Below are positions 44,354 through 53,581 of a stretch of DNA of 64,000 nucleotides, in pieces. A program made the translations under genes and the position numbers. Position 1 is the first letter of the stretch, and the number at the start of each line of letters is the position of its first letter. Below the pieces are notes generated by a model. The model was not told the DNA's origin, made no database searches, and worked only from the letters and a program-made list of their open reading frames with translations. The stretch is from Solibacillus sp. FSL W7-1464 (lineage in GTDB: Bacteria > Bacillota > Bacilli > Bacillales_A > Planococcaceae), in NCBI RefSeq assembly GCF_038004425.1, contig NZ_JBBORC010000001.1, positions 3,547,501 to 3,611,500 on the forward strand, written 5' to 3'.

Positions 44354-44379
44354 GAATTGTTCCGACAATTTAACAATTC
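44354..44379. promoter_or_regulatory. overlapping inverted repeats just upstream of the thrC promoter
   Basis: GAATTGTT-N10-AACAATTC (8-bp arms) and, within it, AATTGT-TCCG-ACAATT. Ends 4 bp before the -35 of thrC, so it is placed for a regulator. Confidence 0.45.
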
Positions 44380-44382
44380 CTA

Positions 44383-44411
44383 TTGAAATAAGAAACACAT
44401 AGGTATAAAAT
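44383..44411 (+). promoter_or_regulatory. predicted thrC-thrB promoter
   Basis: TTGAAA, 17-base spacer, TAAAAT; 57 bp upstream of the thrC start. Confidence 0.5.
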
Positions 44412-44467
44412 GTCTTGTATACAAAAACAAATGTTCATCTAGCGAGAACAGAAGGAGTTTAATATCT

Positions 44468-45526
44468 ATGTGGAAAGGTCTTATCGAAGAATATAAACAG
44501 TACTTACCTGTTACTGAAAATACACCAGCTTTATCATTAAATGAAGGAAATACACCACTAATTCCATTAGTAAATTTATCAAAAGAGCTTGGAATTGAGT
44601 TATACGGAAAAATTGAAGGTGCTAACCCAACAGGTTCTTTTAAAGACCGCGGGATGGTATTTGCTGTTGCAAAGGCAATTGAAGAAGGCTCTAAAGTTGT
44701 TATTTGTGCATCTACAGGAAACACATCTGCGGCTGCAGCAGCATATGCGGCACGTGCAGGCATTCAGTCTATCGTTGTCATTCCAAAAGGAAAAGTAGCT
44801 CTCGGAAAATTGGCACAGGCTTGCATGTACGGTGCAAAGATCATTGAAATTGACGGCAACTTTGATGATGCCTTAAATATTGTGCGCAAAATCGGGGAAA
44901 ATACTCCGATCGCACTTGTAAACTCTGTAAATCCATATCGTATTGAAGGGCAAAAAACAGCAGCGTTTGAAATTGTCGACCAGCTTGGCCAAGCCCCTGA
45001 CTATTTATGTATTCCTGTAGGAAACGCAGGAAATATTACAGCTTACTGGAAAGGCTTTAAAGAATATAATGAAGCAAAACAAAGCGGCCTTCCTAAAATG
45101 TATGGTTTTGAAGCAGAAGGTGCCGCTGCAATCGTGCAAGGAGCGCCAATTGCAGATCCTGAAACAGTCGCAACAGCGATCCGTATCGGTAATCCCGCAA
45201 GCTGGAAGTTCGCTGAAACAGCTCGTGATGAGTCAGGCGGTCTAATTGATGCAGTTACAGATGATGAAATTTTAGAAGCTTATAAACTAATCGCCAATAA
45301 AGAAGGAATCTTTGTTGAACCGGGTTCTGCTGCTTCACTAGCTGGTGTCATCAAGTCTGTGAAAGCCGGTAAAATCGCGGCAGGCAGTCGCGTTGTTACA
45401 ATCTTTACCGGAAATGGCTTAAAAGATCCGGATACAGCGATGAGCGTTTCTACTGTTGACCTTGTCTCGCTGAAAAATGATGAACAGGAAATCCGTCATT
45501 ACATCGAGGGCGTATTTAGTCTATGA
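44468..45526 (+). CDS. thrC: Threonine synthase
   Basis: PLP enzyme (fold type II), 352 residues, converting O-phosphohomoserine to threonine. PLP lysine in '[15 protein letters not shown]'; '[19 protein letters not shown]' and '[15 protein letters not shown]' form the phosphate cups. ATG 44468 behind GAAGGAG. Overlaps thrB by 4 bp (ATGA), so they are translationally coupled. The homoserine dehydrogenase gene that precedes thrC in B. subtilis is not here. Confidence 0.95.
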   Translation: MWKGLIEEYKQYLPVTENTPALSLNEGNTPLIPLVNLSKELGIELYGKIEGANPTGSFKDRGMVFAVAKAIEEGSKVVICASTGNTSAAAAAYAARAGIQSIVVIPKGKVALGKLAQACMYGAKIIEIDGNFDDALNIVRKIGENTPIALVNSVNPYRIEGQKTAAFEIVDQLGQAPDYLCIPVGNAGNITAYWKGFKEYNEAKQSGLPKMYGFEAEGAAAIVQGAPIADPETVATAIRIGNPASWKFAETARDESGGLIDAVTDDEILEAYKLIANKEGIFVEPGSAASLAGVIKSVKAGKIAAGSRVVTIFTGNGLKDPDTAMSVSTVDLVSLKNDEQEIRHYIEGVFSL

Positions 45527-46434
45527 GTAAAATGTGGCAAATCAAAGTTCCTGGCAGTACAGCAAATTTAGGTCCTGGATTTGATTCCATTGGTCTTGGA
45601 CTATCACTTTATTTAACATTGGATGTCACATTACAAGACGAGTGGGAATTTGTGCATATTGGTGACAATGTGCCTACTGATACGACAGTTGAAACACATT
45701 TAATTTATATAATTGCAAAGCAAGTCGCAAAGCAATATAATGCGACGTTGCCCCCATGTAAAATTGAGATGACTAGTGAGCTTCCCCTTGCACGTGGTAT
45801 TGGCAGCAGCGCGGCAGCAATTGTAGGGGCTATTGAATTAGCGAATATTTTAGGGGATTTGAAATTATCACAACAGGATAAGCTGAACATTTCATCTCAA
45901 ATTGAAGGACATCCAGATAATGCAACCGCTTCGGTATTAGGGGGTCTGACGATTTCTTCAATGGATGAATCCGGAATTGTCGACACTCTTCATATTCAGG
46001 AAATGGAAGCAGCATTCGTTGTATTTATCCCGAATATCGAACTCAAAACTGCCGCATCACGCGGTGTTTTGCCGGAGCAGCTGAATCGTAATTATGCAGT
46101 TCGTGCAAGTGCCAATGCGAATATGCTTGCCGCTTCTCTTATTGCAAAAGACTATGAGCGGATCGGACGTTATATGGAAGCAGATCTGTTCCATGAACCT
46201 TTCCGAGCAAACCTTATTCCGGCATATAAAGAAATTCGCGAAGCTGCTAAAAAGGCCGGAGCATACGGAACGGCATTAAGTGGCGCCGGGCCAACATTAA
46301 TTTCGATCATCCCGCCTGCTTTATCCGAACAATTTGTTGCATCAATGCAACAGCAATTTCCGGAACATCAAGTCGTATTGACAACTGCTTCACCATTTGG
46401 CTCAACAGTCAAAGCTTACACAAACAAGTTATAG
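45523..46434 (+). CDS. thrB: Homoserine kinase
   Basis: GHMP kinase of 303 residues phosphorylating homoserine. '[19 protein letters not shown]' at the N-terminus, ATP loop '[16 protein letters not shown]' and C-terminal '[14 protein letters not shown]'. Makes the substrate of ThrC. Confidence 0.95.
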   Translation: MSKMWQIKVPGSTANLGPGFDSIGLGLSLYLTLDVTLQDEWEFVHIGDNVPTDTTVETHLIYIIAKQVAKQYNATLPPCKIEMTSELPLARGIGSSAAAIVGAIELANILGDLKLSQQDKLNISSQIEGHPDNATASVLGGLTISSMDESGIVDTLHIQEMEAAFVVFIPNIELKTAASRGVLPEQLNRNYAVRASANANMLAASLIAKDYERIGRYMEADLFHEPFRANLIPAYKEIREAAKKAGAYGTALSGAGPTLISIIPPALSEQFVASMQQQFPEHQVVLTTASPFGSTVKAYTNKL

Positions 46435-46458
46435 ATCAAACCTATCATAAGAATATTT

Positions 46459-46503
46459 AATGTACGTTATTCTCAAATTAGAGTAACGTACATTTTTGTT
46501 TTT
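46459..46503 (+). terminator. terminator after thrB
   Basis: AATGTACGTTATTCT / AGAGTAACGTACATT (one mismatch), loop CAAATT, then TTTTTGTTTTT. Confidence 0.9.
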
Positions 46504-46585
46504 CTATCATTTTTTGTCTTTTATGCATAATTTCTCTTAAATTTGGGTATATTAATAAATCTACTGTTAGAAAGGGGTAATGTTT

Positions 46586-47233
46586 ATGAAAATTGCAGTT
46601 ATTGGGGCTGCGGGTAAGGCTGGGACTCATATTTTAAGAGAAGCTGTTATGAGAAATTTTGATGTGACAGCGATTGTAAAAAATAAGGCAACAGTACAAG
46701 AAGATAAAATTAATATCATTGAAAGCGACCTGTTTAAATTAACTAAGGAACAAATCGCTCCTTTCGATATTCTAATTAATGCCTTTGCACCATTACCAGG
46801 GGAGGAACATTTACATGTCACTGCTGGTGAACATTTAATTTCCTTACTGGAAGGAACAGATAAAAAGTTGTTTGTCATTGGTAGTTCGGGCTGCCTTTTT
46901 GTAAATCGAGAAAAAACGGTCCGCTTAATGGATCTTGAAGATTATCCTGAGGATCTGGCAGTTGCGGCAAAGGCTCAATTGCAAAACCTCCGCGACTTAG
47001 AGAGCTCTTCAATTCAGTGGTCATTTGCCATTCCGTCGGCTATGTTCGATTCGGATGGACCGCGTACCGGCCATTATATTAAAGGTGAAGAGAAAATTTT
47101 AGTAAACTCACAATTTAACAGTTATATTAGTTATGCCGACTTTGCTGTGGCATTGCTCGATGAAATAGAAAAGAATGAATATCCAAATACAACATTTACT
47201 GTTGCGTCTGAAAATGTAACAGCAGCGTCTTAA
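46586..47233 (+). CDS. NAD(P)-binding Rossmann protein (atypical SDR)
   Basis: About 215 residues; N-terminal 'KIAVIGAAGKAGTHILREA' (GxxGxxG) and 'FDILINAFAPLPGE', in the NAD(P)H-binding (NmrA/YwnB-like) group. Such proteins often act as flavin reductases or redox sensors; function here unknown. ATG 46586 is eight bases from GGGG; ATG 46580 is too close to it. Confidence 0.8.
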   Translation: MKIAVIGAAGKAGTHILREAVMRNFDVTAIVKNKATVQEDKINIIESDLFKLTKEQIAPFDILINAFAPLPGEEHLHVTAGEHLISLLEGTDKKLFVIGSSGCLFVNREKTVRLMDLEDYPEDLAVAAKAQLQNLRDLESSSIQWSFAIPSAMFDSDGPRTGHYIKGEEKILVNSQFNSYISYADFAVALLDEIEKNEYPNTTFTVASENVTAAS

Positions 47234-47292
47234 TAAAAAGCGCTAAAGCTTTTAGTCTGCAAATAGGCGAAGCTATGACCTGGACACCGAAA

Positions 47293-47333
47293 AAACCAGC
47301 ATGCTCCGAATAGGAGAGATGCTGGCTTTTTTG
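47293..47333. terminator. bidirectional terminator between the SDR and ZIP genes
   Basis: AAACCAGCAT-CTCC / GGAG-ATGCTGGCTTT stem with A6 and T6. Confidence 0.88.
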
Positions 47334-47341
47334 TAGAGAAC

Positions 47342-48163
47342 TTACGTTAACATTACTAAACTTATGGCCATAACTGCCATACCTGCTATTAAACCATAGA
47401 TAGAGGAATGGGCTTCATCATATTTCTTGGCAGCCGGTAGAAGCTCATCAATCGAAATAAATACCATAATACCTGCAACTCCCGCAAAAACAATACCGAA
47501 CAATGTATCTGTCATAAATTGCATTAGTACTAAATAGGCAATAAGCGCACCGAACGGCTCTGATAAACCAGAGGCGAACGACCATTTAAATGCCTTCATA
47601 CGCTTCCCAGTTGCGTAGAAAATAGGAATGGCTACCGCAATACCTTCCGGGATATTATGAATAGCTACCGCAATTGCAATCGCTATTCCGACATTCGGGT
47701 CTTGCAGTACTGCCATAAAAGTCGCAATACCTTCCGGAAAGTTATGAATCGCAATTGCCAGCGCTGTAAATAAACCCATTTTCATTAGGCGGTCTGCTTC
47801 TACATCTTCATTTCCAATCAATTGAGCCTTTTGAACATCTTCTACAGACTTTACTTCATGCGGATTTTTCCCTTTCGGAATAAATCGGTCGATCAAAGCA
47901 ATTACAAGCATACCTCCGAAAAAGCCGATGATTGTGTACCAATACCCTACGGTTTCTCCATGAACGTTTACTAAAGCGTCTTTCGCTTTTACAAAAATCT
48001 CTACAAGCGATACATAAATCATAACACCGGCCGAAAAACCTAATGCAATTGAAAGAAACTTCTTATTGGTGCGTGTTGTAAAAAATGCAATCAGACTGCC
48101 AATACCAGTAGCAAGCCCTGCAAATAATGTTAAGCCCAGCGCTAATAATACATTCTCATCCAT
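47342..48163 (-). CDS. zupT: ZIP-family metal transporter
   Basis: A 273-residue, 8-helix divalent metal permease. Helices 4 and 5 contain the two metal motifs 'AIHNFPEGIATFMAV' and 'AIHNIPEGIAVAIPI', as in ZupT. Usually imports zinc, and sometimes Fe or Mn. The cytoplasmic loop near 95-120 lacks a His-rich stretch. ATG 48163 with GGAG. Single gene, convergent with the SDR gene. Confidence 0.92.
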   Translation of the reverse strand: MDENVLLALGLTLFAGLATGIGSLIAFFTTRTNKKFLSIALGFSAGVMIYVSLVEIFVKAKDALVNVHGETVGYWYTIIGFFGGMLVIALIDRFIPKGKNPHEVKSVEDVQKAQLIGNEDVEADRLMKMGLFTALAIAIHNFPEGIATFMAVLQDPNVGIAIAIAVAIHNIPEGIAVAIPIFYATGKRMKAFKWSFASGLSEPFGALIAYLVLMQFMTDTLFGIVFAGVAGIMVFISIDELLPAAKKYDEAHSSIYGLIAGMAVMAISLVMLT

Positions 48164-48276
48164 ACTATTCTCCTTCTTTATAATTCTTTTCTCACATTAT
48201 ACGCACAATGTTTCCTTTGTGCAACTTTCTTTAACAAGGAAACATCTTATGCAGGAAAGCAAATCGATATTACTAA

Positions 48277-48309
48277 AAAAGGGATTCCTATACATCAGGA
48301 ATCCCGGTA
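48277..48309 (-). terminator. terminator after the PAP2 gene
   Basis: GGGATTCCT / AGGAATCCC with a GATGTAT-type loop and T6 on the minus strand. Confidence 0.88.
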
Positions 48310-48312
48310 ATT

Positions 48313-48909
48313 CTATTTATGCTTTTTTTTCGACTCATACCATAATACGCATACGATATACCAAGTATACCCGATGCTCCACCCTGCTATAACATCCGTT
48401 GCATAGTGGCGACCTTCCGCTATACGCGATAACCCTACTAAAAGAATAAGGACCAGTATTACACCATATGTAACAAAATTCCACTTCTTATTTTTCAACC
48501 ACTTCGTAATCAAATATGCCAGCGTTAAAAAAAACATTACACTAATTTGCGCGTGGCCCGATGGAAAGCTAAACGACACAAGCTGATCTTCAAGCTCTGG
48601 ACGTGGTCGTGCAAAAATATGTTTTAGTAACTGGTTTAGACCATTTCCAACCCCAACTGTAAGTAGTACAAAAAGTACACCTCGGAAATCCTTTTTAAAG
48701 ATTGCTAAATACAGCAACATAATAACAGTAGCAGCTATAATAAACTTTGTTTCTCCTAAATTGTGAAATAAAATAATAAAACTGTTTCCAAATAATAAGG
48801 AACTGAGTCTTAGATCGAATGCTTCAACGTCTGGTGTATCAAAACTTAATGCAATAATGATAAATATTATGAATGTCACAACTGCCAAAACAGAAAATCC
48901 CTTTTTCAA
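48313..48909 (-). CDS. PAP2-family membrane phosphatase
   Basis: A 198-residue integral membrane phosphatase with five to six helices. All three PAP2 motifs are present: 'KHIFARPRP', 'FPSGH' and 'GLSRIAEGRHYATDVIAGW'. Likely dephosphorylates phosphatidylglycerophosphate, undecaprenyl-PP or phosphatidic acid (YodM/BcrC-type); sequence alone does not separate these. Start 48909 in front of a short leader. Confidence 0.88.
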   Translation of the reverse strand: MKKGFSVLAVVTFIIFIIIALSFDTPDVEAFDLRLSSLLFGNSFIILFHNLGETKFIIAATVIMLLYLAIFKKDFRGVLFVLLTVGVGNGLNQLLKHIFARPRPELEDQLVSFSFPSGHAQISVMFFLTLAYLITKWLKNKKWNFVTYGVILVLILLVGLSRIAEGRHYATDVIAGWSIGYTWYIVCVLWYESKKKHK

Positions 48910-48983
48910 ACAAACACCTGCTTTCTTCAGTCAAACTGTTACTTTACTACCCTGTTATTATATGTAATATCCAAAAAAAAATA

Positions 48984-49013
48984 AAAACTACTTCGCTAAA
49001 AACTCCGCAAAGT
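48984..49013 (-). terminator. terminator after the heme monooxygenase gene
   Basis: CTACTT-GC / GC-AAGTAG stem, then TTTTTATTTTTT on the minus strand. Confidence 0.78.
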
Positions 49014-49030
49014 AGATTTCTTGATCAGCC

Positions 49031-49363
49031 TTATTCCACAACGGTGTAATTTCCGTGCTCCATCGAAATAACGAATTCCGGTTTTGGTGGTTTACCGCCA
49101 TGCTCTTTGATTTTCGCTTTATGGCCTGCAATATGCTCAGGGCTCTTTTCCCATGCTTTCCATGCATCCTCTGATTCCCAGCGAATAATCATTACAACTT
49201 CCTCTTCACCACGTCGAACATTTTTTACAAGCAGTTCACGGCCAATGAAACCATCTCGTTGTTCAAGCATTGATGGACCTTGACCCGGTTTTTTGCTGAA
49301 GCGCTCAATAATTTTATCAGAGTTGCCTTCTGTTACGATCCATTTGCGGATTTGTACAAACAT
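49031..49363 (-). CDS. hmoA: Heme-degrading monooxygenase (IsdG/HmoA family)
   Basis: A 110-residue dimeric ferredoxin-like (ABM) protein that opens heme to release iron. Family pattern: 'FVQIRKWIVTEGNSDKI', 'MLEQRDGFIGRELL' and 'RWESEDAWKAWEKSPEHIAG'. ATG 49363 behind AAAGGGG. It lies downstream of the Fur-box-bearing siderophore binding protein gene, with a terminator between that may be leaky, fitting an iron-acquisition group. Heme activity is inferred from similarity to B. subtilis HmoA. Confidence 0.85.
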   Translation of the reverse strand: MFVQIRKWIVTEGNSDKIIERFSKKPGQGPSMLEQRDGFIGRELLVKNVRRGEEEVVMIIRWESEDAWKAWEKSPEHIAGHKAKIKEHGGKPPKPEFVISMEHGNYTVVE

Positions 49364-49382
49364 TTTAGTTCCCCTTTCTTTT

Positions 49383-49415
49383 AAAAAGAGCATGCCTCTA
49401 ATTTAGAGACATGCT
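49383..49415 (-). terminator. terminator between yclQ and hmoA
   Basis: AGCATGTCTCTAA / TTAGAGGCATGCT (one mismatch) and CTTTTT on the minus strand. It lies 20 bp from the hmoA start. Confidence 0.8.
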
Positions 49416-49427
49416 ATATTTTTCATC

Positions 49428-50465
49428 TTATTTTAATTCGTTTAAGATTTCATCTAATTTCTCTGCTTCAGTTGTTACACCGTTAGAAGAGAAGTACCAG
49501 TTTACCCCATCAAGGTAAACGATTTTGCCTTCTTTGTAAGCACGAGTTTGTTTGATGATATCATTTTCAATGTCAGCTTTGATTGTGTCTACATCAGATG
49601 CTGTACGGTCGATAATTAACAATACTTCAGGGTCTACAGAAAGAACTGATTCATAAGAGAAGTCAGAACCGTGTGATGAAGCTTTGATATCAGTAGTTGA
49701 TGGTTCGAAACCAAAATCATTATAAACATATGCGAAACGAGAATCTTTACCGTTGTCGAAACCAGAGATCTTTTTGTCGTTGTACATCGCTACTAATGCA
49801 TTTTCATAACCAGCTGCTTTTTCTTTAACAGCATCAACTTTTTCTTGCAATGCAGTTTTTAATTCTTCAGCTTTTTCTTGTTTGCCGAAGATTTCCGCAG
49901 CTAAGTCAACTGTTTCAAATACGCCATCAACATAGTTCGAGTTATCAGAACCGATGAATACTACGTTTGGTGTAATTTCTTTTAATTCTTCATAGAATGT
50001 ACCTTGACGACCTGAGATGAAGATTGCATCCGGATTAGCAGCTGCTACTTTCTCGAAGTCAATTTGTTTTAAAGAACCAACGTCAGCAACTGAATCCGTT
50101 AAATATTTTTCTTTTAAATGCTCAGGGAAGTTACCTTTACCGCCGTTTGCAGCGATACCTACAATACCTTCAACACCTAATGCATCAAGTGTATCTAAGA
50201 AACCGTAGTCAAATACTACAATGTTTTTTGGCATTTCTTCAAATGTAACATCTTCGAAAGTAAGGGACTTACCATCTTCTGTTTCACTGCCTGCTGATAA
50301 TGAAGATACTGTCATCGGGAAAGCTGAAGCTTCCGTAGATGAAGTTGTTTCCTCTGTTTTAGCTGATTCGTTCGCTTCATCTTTTGTCGATGCTTCTTCG
50401 TCTGAACCACATGCTGCTAACATTAATGTTAATGCTGCTGCCGTTAAAAATTTCCACTTTTTCAT
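49428..50465 (-). CDS. yclQ: Siderophore ABC transporter substrate-binding lipoprotein (YclQ/FatB-like)
   Basis: A 345-residue lipoprotein. Lipobox 'LTLMLAACGSDEEAS', then a Ser/Thr/Glu-rich spacer, then a class III periplasmic-binding fold ('ENIVVFDYGFLDTLDALGV'-like start, 'VGIAANGGKGNFPEHLKEKY', 'PDAIFISGRQGTFYEELKEI'). Resembles the petrobactin binding protein YclQ of B. subtilis. Two Fur-box-like sites lie directly upstream, in addition to the one before yclN. ATG 50465, GGAGG ribosome binding site. Confidence 0.9.
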   Translation of the reverse strand: MKKWKFLTAAALTLMLAACGSDEEASTKDEANESAKTEETTSSTEASAFPMTVSSLSAGSETEDGKSLTFEDVTFEEMPKNIVVFDYGFLDTLDALGVEGIVGIAANGGKGNFPEHLKEKYLTDSVADVGSLKQIDFEKVAAANPDAIFISGRQGTFYEELKEITPNVVFIGSDNSNYVDGVFETVDLAAEIFGKQEKAEELKTALQEKVDAVKEKAAGYENALVAMYNDKKISGFDNGKDSRFAYVYNDFGFEPSTTDIKASSHGSDFSYESVLSVDPEVLLIIDRTASDVDTIKADIENDIIKQTRAYKEGKIVYLDGVNWYFSSNGVTTEAEKLDEILNELK

Positions 50466-50496
50466 TATTACTTTTCCTCCTAATGTACCCTCAAGC

Positions 50497-50515
50497 GAGA
50501 GTGATAATCGTTTTC
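50497..50515. promoter_or_regulatory. Fur box upstream of yclQ
   Basis: GAGAGTGATAATCGTTTTC matches GATAATGATAATCATTATC at 14-15 of 19 positions, 32 bp before the yclQ start. Confidence 0.75.
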
Positions 50516-50568
50516 AATTAACTAACGTTAGTGTAAATCAACTGCTTATAGTTGTCAACGAATATTCT

Positions 50569-50587
50569 GAAACTAATATTCATTCTC
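50569..50587. promoter_or_regulatory. second, weaker Fur-box-like site upstream of yclQ
   Basis: GAAACTAATATTCATTCTC matches the 19-bp Fur consensus at 14 positions. Confidence 0.5.
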
Positions 50588-50649
50588 AATTAAACTTATA
50601 AAATAAATGCATAAGCGAGCAAAACTTATGCATTTATTCCCATTTTTAT

Positions 50650-51417
50650 TTAGCTATGTGAATTAAAGTATACACAAATACGACAGCCGTCTTGTTCCTG
50701 CACCGGAATATGCATATCATATACTTCTCGTAAGGCTTCTGAGTTAATAATCTCATTCGTAGGACCATCTTTTACAAGGCGTCCGTCTTTTAATGCGACA
50801 ATTCGATCTGAATACACGGAAGCAAAGTTAATATCATGCAAAACAATGACTACTGTTTTGCCCAATTCATCGACAAGTTTGCGTAAAATTTTCATAATCT
50901 GAACAGAGTGCTTCATATCCAAGTTGTTCAATGGCTCATCCAATAAAATATATTCCGTATCCTGAGCGATTACCATTGAGATAAAGGCACGCTGTTTTTG
51001 ACCGCCTGATAGTTCATCCAAAAACTTATGTTCCATCTCACCCAAAGTCATATATTCAATAGCACGGTCAATATGCTGTTCATCCTCTGGAGTCAAACGG
51101 CCTTTCGAATATGGATAACGACCAAATGAGACAAGTTCACGAACTGTTAAACGCACATTTAAATGATTTGACTGGCGTAAAATAGCGACACGTTTTGCAA
51201 AATCATTGGACTTCATTTTTTTTACATCACTTTGATCTAAAAATACTTCACCTGTATCTGCATCAAGCAATCGGCTTACCATTGATAACAATGTCGATTT
51301 ACCTGCACCATTCGGTCCGATAAATGAAGTGATTGCTTTCGGCTGTATAGTTAATGAGACATCCTCAACGACCGGTTTTTTTCCAAAGCTTTTAGAAAGC
51401 CCTTTAATTTCAATCAT
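50650..51417 (-). CDS. yclP: Siderophore ABC transporter ATP-binding protein (YclP-like)
   Basis: A 255-residue ABC ATPase of the FecE/FepC group. Walker A 'GPNGAGKSTLLSMVSRLL', signature 'LSGGQKQRAFISMVIAQD', Walker B 'YILLDEPLNNLDMKH', H-loop 'IVLHDINFA'. Overlaps yclO by 4 bp. Powers uptake of an Fe-siderophore. Confidence 0.93.
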   Translation of the reverse strand: MIEIKGLSKSFGKKPVVEDVSLTIQPKAITSFIGPNGAGKSTLLSMVSRLLDADTGEVFLDQSDVKKMKSNDFAKRVAILRQSNHLNVRLTVRELVSFGRYPYSKGRLTPEDEQHIDRAIEYMTLGEMEHKFLDELSGGQKQRAFISMVIAQDTEYILLDEPLNNLDMKHSVQIMKILRKLVDELGKTVVIVLHDINFASVYSDRIVALKDGRLVKDGPTNEIINSEALREVYDMHIPVQEQDGCRICVYFNSHS

Positions 51418-52370
51418 CCTGCTTTCCTACTTTCCTTCAGTATTAGGTAAATAAAGTAAAGTCCACCGACAAAGTTAATAATAACGCTGATCGTTGTACT
51501 TAACTGGAATACATGCAGTACTAAGAACTGCCCACCGACAAGTGCAATAATACTAATTAAACTCGCACCCACTATTAAGACGGAATGCTTGTACGTAGCA
51601 AAAAACTGATAAGCCAAGTTAGAAACGATTAGCCCTAAAAATGTAATCGGACCAACTAGTGCAGTAGAGGTTGCAATCAAAATTGAAGATAAAATTAATA
51701 CTTTCAATACTATTCTATCATAATTTACACCTAAGTTTATTGCATTCTCTCGACCTAGTGACATGACATCCAGATCACGCAATAAGCGGTAACCGTATAT
51801 AAATGAGGCCCCTAAAATTATGACAGCGATGAGCAGCAGCTCTGTTTTTACATTCATGAAGCTAGCAAACAAACGGGACTGTAAGCTTTCATATTCCACC
51901 GGGTCTATTATTACTTGTAAAAATGTCACAAAACTGCCGAGCAATGTTCCGATTATCATCCCGGCAAGTAAAAGCAGGAATATCGGATGTTTATCTGCAC
52001 GGAATAAGAAGCGATATAAAATCAACGCGAAAAGTACCATCGCCACAATTGATAAACCAAAGTTTAAATAACGACTTACGACAAAGATAGATGCAGAGCC
52101 TGCAAAGAAGAAAATCATCGTCTGCACTACTTCATACATCGAATCGACACCCATCATTGAAGGTGTCAGTAAACGGTTATGTGTAACCGTCTGGAATGTA
52201 ACGGTCGCATAGGCAATCGCCGTACCAGTAATTACCATTGCCGCTATTCTCTCCAAACGCTTTGGAAAGGCATAGCTAAAGCCGCCTTGAATATTGTAAA
52301 GAGCAAATAACGCAATACACACCAGTGCGATAACTGCTAAGAAAATTAGCTTTGTACTATTTTTTTGCAT
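51414..52370 (-). CDS. yclO: Siderophore ABC transporter permease (YclO-like)
   Basis: A 318-residue FecCD-family permease with about nine to ten helices. 'GTAIAYATVTFQTVTHNRLLTPSMMGVDSM' region split by the start of helix 2, and the coupling motif 'GPITFLGLIVSNLA'. Overlaps yclN by 14 bp. Pairs with YclN as a heterodimeric channel. Confidence 0.92.
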   Translation of the reverse strand: MQKNSTKLIFLAVIALVCIALFALYNIQGGFSYAFPKRLERIAAMVITGTAIAYATVTFQTVTHNRLLTPSMMGVDSMYEVVQTMIFFFAGSASIFVVSRYLNFGLSIVAMVLFALILYRFLFRADKHPIFLLLLAGMIIGTLLGSFVTFLQVIIDPVEYESLQSRLFASFMNVKTELLLIAVIILGASFIYGYRLLRDLDVMSLGRENAINLGVNYDRIVLKVLILSSILIATSTALVGPITFLGLIVSNLAYQFFATYKHSVLIVGASLISIIALVGGQFLVLHVFQLSTTISVIINFVGGLYFIYLILKESRKAG

Positions 52371-53313
52371 ATGCTTTCCCCCTAAACAACATTACTAAGA
52401 AGATCGCACTGCCGATTACAGCAACCGTTGTGTTCACTGGAATTTCAAACGGGTATACAATTAAACGACTTAAAATATCACACATTAATAGGAATGCTGC
52501 ACCTAAGAAAATTGTATGTGGAATTGTTTTACGTAAATTGTCTCCCAAATATAATGAAACCAAGTTCGGTACGATTAATCCCAGGAAAGGTATAACCCCT
52601 ACCGTTAAAACAACTGTTGTAGAAATAATCGCTACCAGTACTAAACCAAGATTTAATACGGTACGGTAGCTTAATCCAAGGTTTTTGGCGAAATCTTCCC
52701 CCATGCCGGCCACTGTAAACTTATTGGCATAGAGGTACGCAAGAATAATTGCAGGGACTGCTACATAAAGCAGTTCATAGCGGCCTGACACAACAAGCGT
52801 AAAACTCCCTAGAAAGAATGTATCCACACTTTGCAGCACATCCGCTTCGTACGCAAGAAATGTTGAAATTGCCCCAATAATATTCCCATACATAATCCCG
52901 ATTAGGGGTACAAAAATAACGTCCTTGAATTTAATGCTTTCAAGTAGACGCATAAAAATCATCATCCCGATCAGTGCAAAAGTAAAACTGAAGAGAATCT
53001 TCTCCATATATCCTGCACTTGTGAAAAATATCATTGATACAACAATACCTAGCTTTGCCGCATCGAGTGTACCGGACGTTGTCGGCGATACGAATTTGTT
53101 ACGGCTTAAGCTTTGCATAATTAATCCAGAAATACCCATCCCTGCCCCGGCAAGTATGATTGCCATTAATCGCGGTACCCGGCTCATTAAGAAAATTTGC
53201 ATCTTATCTGATTCCCAATCCAATAAATCAGATGGCTTAATGTCGATAGCCCCGATAAATAATGATAAAAAGGACAGAACGATGGTCGCTGCTACAAGCA
53301 TCCAAAGTCTCAT
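52357..53313 (-). CDS. yclN: Siderophore ABC transporter permease (YclN-like)
   Basis: A 318-residue FecCD-family permease. 'AGAGMGISGLIMQSLSRNKF' and 'GVIPFLGLIVPNLVSLYLG' are the typical motifs. First gene of yclN-O-P-Q, the same order as the petrobactin importer of B. subtilis. Fur box 61 bp upstream. Confidence 0.92.
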   Translation of the reverse strand: MRLWMLVAATIVLSFLSLFIGAIDIKPSDLLDWESDKMQIFLMSRVPRLMAIILAGAGMGISGLIMQSLSRNKFVSPTTSGTLDAAKLGIVVSMIFFTSAGYMEKILFSFTFALIGMMIFMRLLESIKFKDVIFVPLIGIMYGNIIGAISTFLAYEADVLQSVDTFFLGSFTLVVSGRYELLYVAVPAIILAYLYANKFTVAGMGEDFAKNLGLSYRTVLNLGLVLVAIISTTVVLTVGVIPFLGLIVPNLVSLYLGDNLRKTIPHTIFLGAAFLLMCDILSRLIVYPFEIPVNTTVAVIGSAIFLVMLFRGKAYAKK

Positions 53314-53373
53314 TTCATTCTCCCACTATTCTTTATATATTTTAGACCTTTATATATTACGAAAATTCTAAAT

Positions 53374-53392
53374 GAAAATGAGAATCATCTCT
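53374..53392. promoter_or_regulatory. Fur box upstream of yclN
   Basis: GAAAATGAGAATCATCTCT matches the first 15 positions of GATAATGATAATCATTATC at 13. Iron-dependent repression of yclNOP(Q) is expected. Confidence 0.7.
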
Positions 53393-53546
53393 TTCCCTAC
53401 ATCATTATATAATTGCTAATAATGAAAATCAAACAGACAATTTATAATAAGTAGTATTAAAAGAGGAATAGACTGAAAAAAGCACTTTTAGAGCGATTCT
53501 CCGTTTTATTTATAACATCCCGTCTCTCTTCTAAGCGAATGATAGA

Positions 53547-53578
53547 AAAAGGCCACAATTATTAAAATTGTGGCCTTA
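53547..53578 (-). terminator. terminator after the racemase gene
   Basis: AAGGCCACAATT / AATTGTGGCCTT with short AT loop, then T5 on the minus strand. Confidence 0.9.
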
Positions 53579-53581
53579 CAT

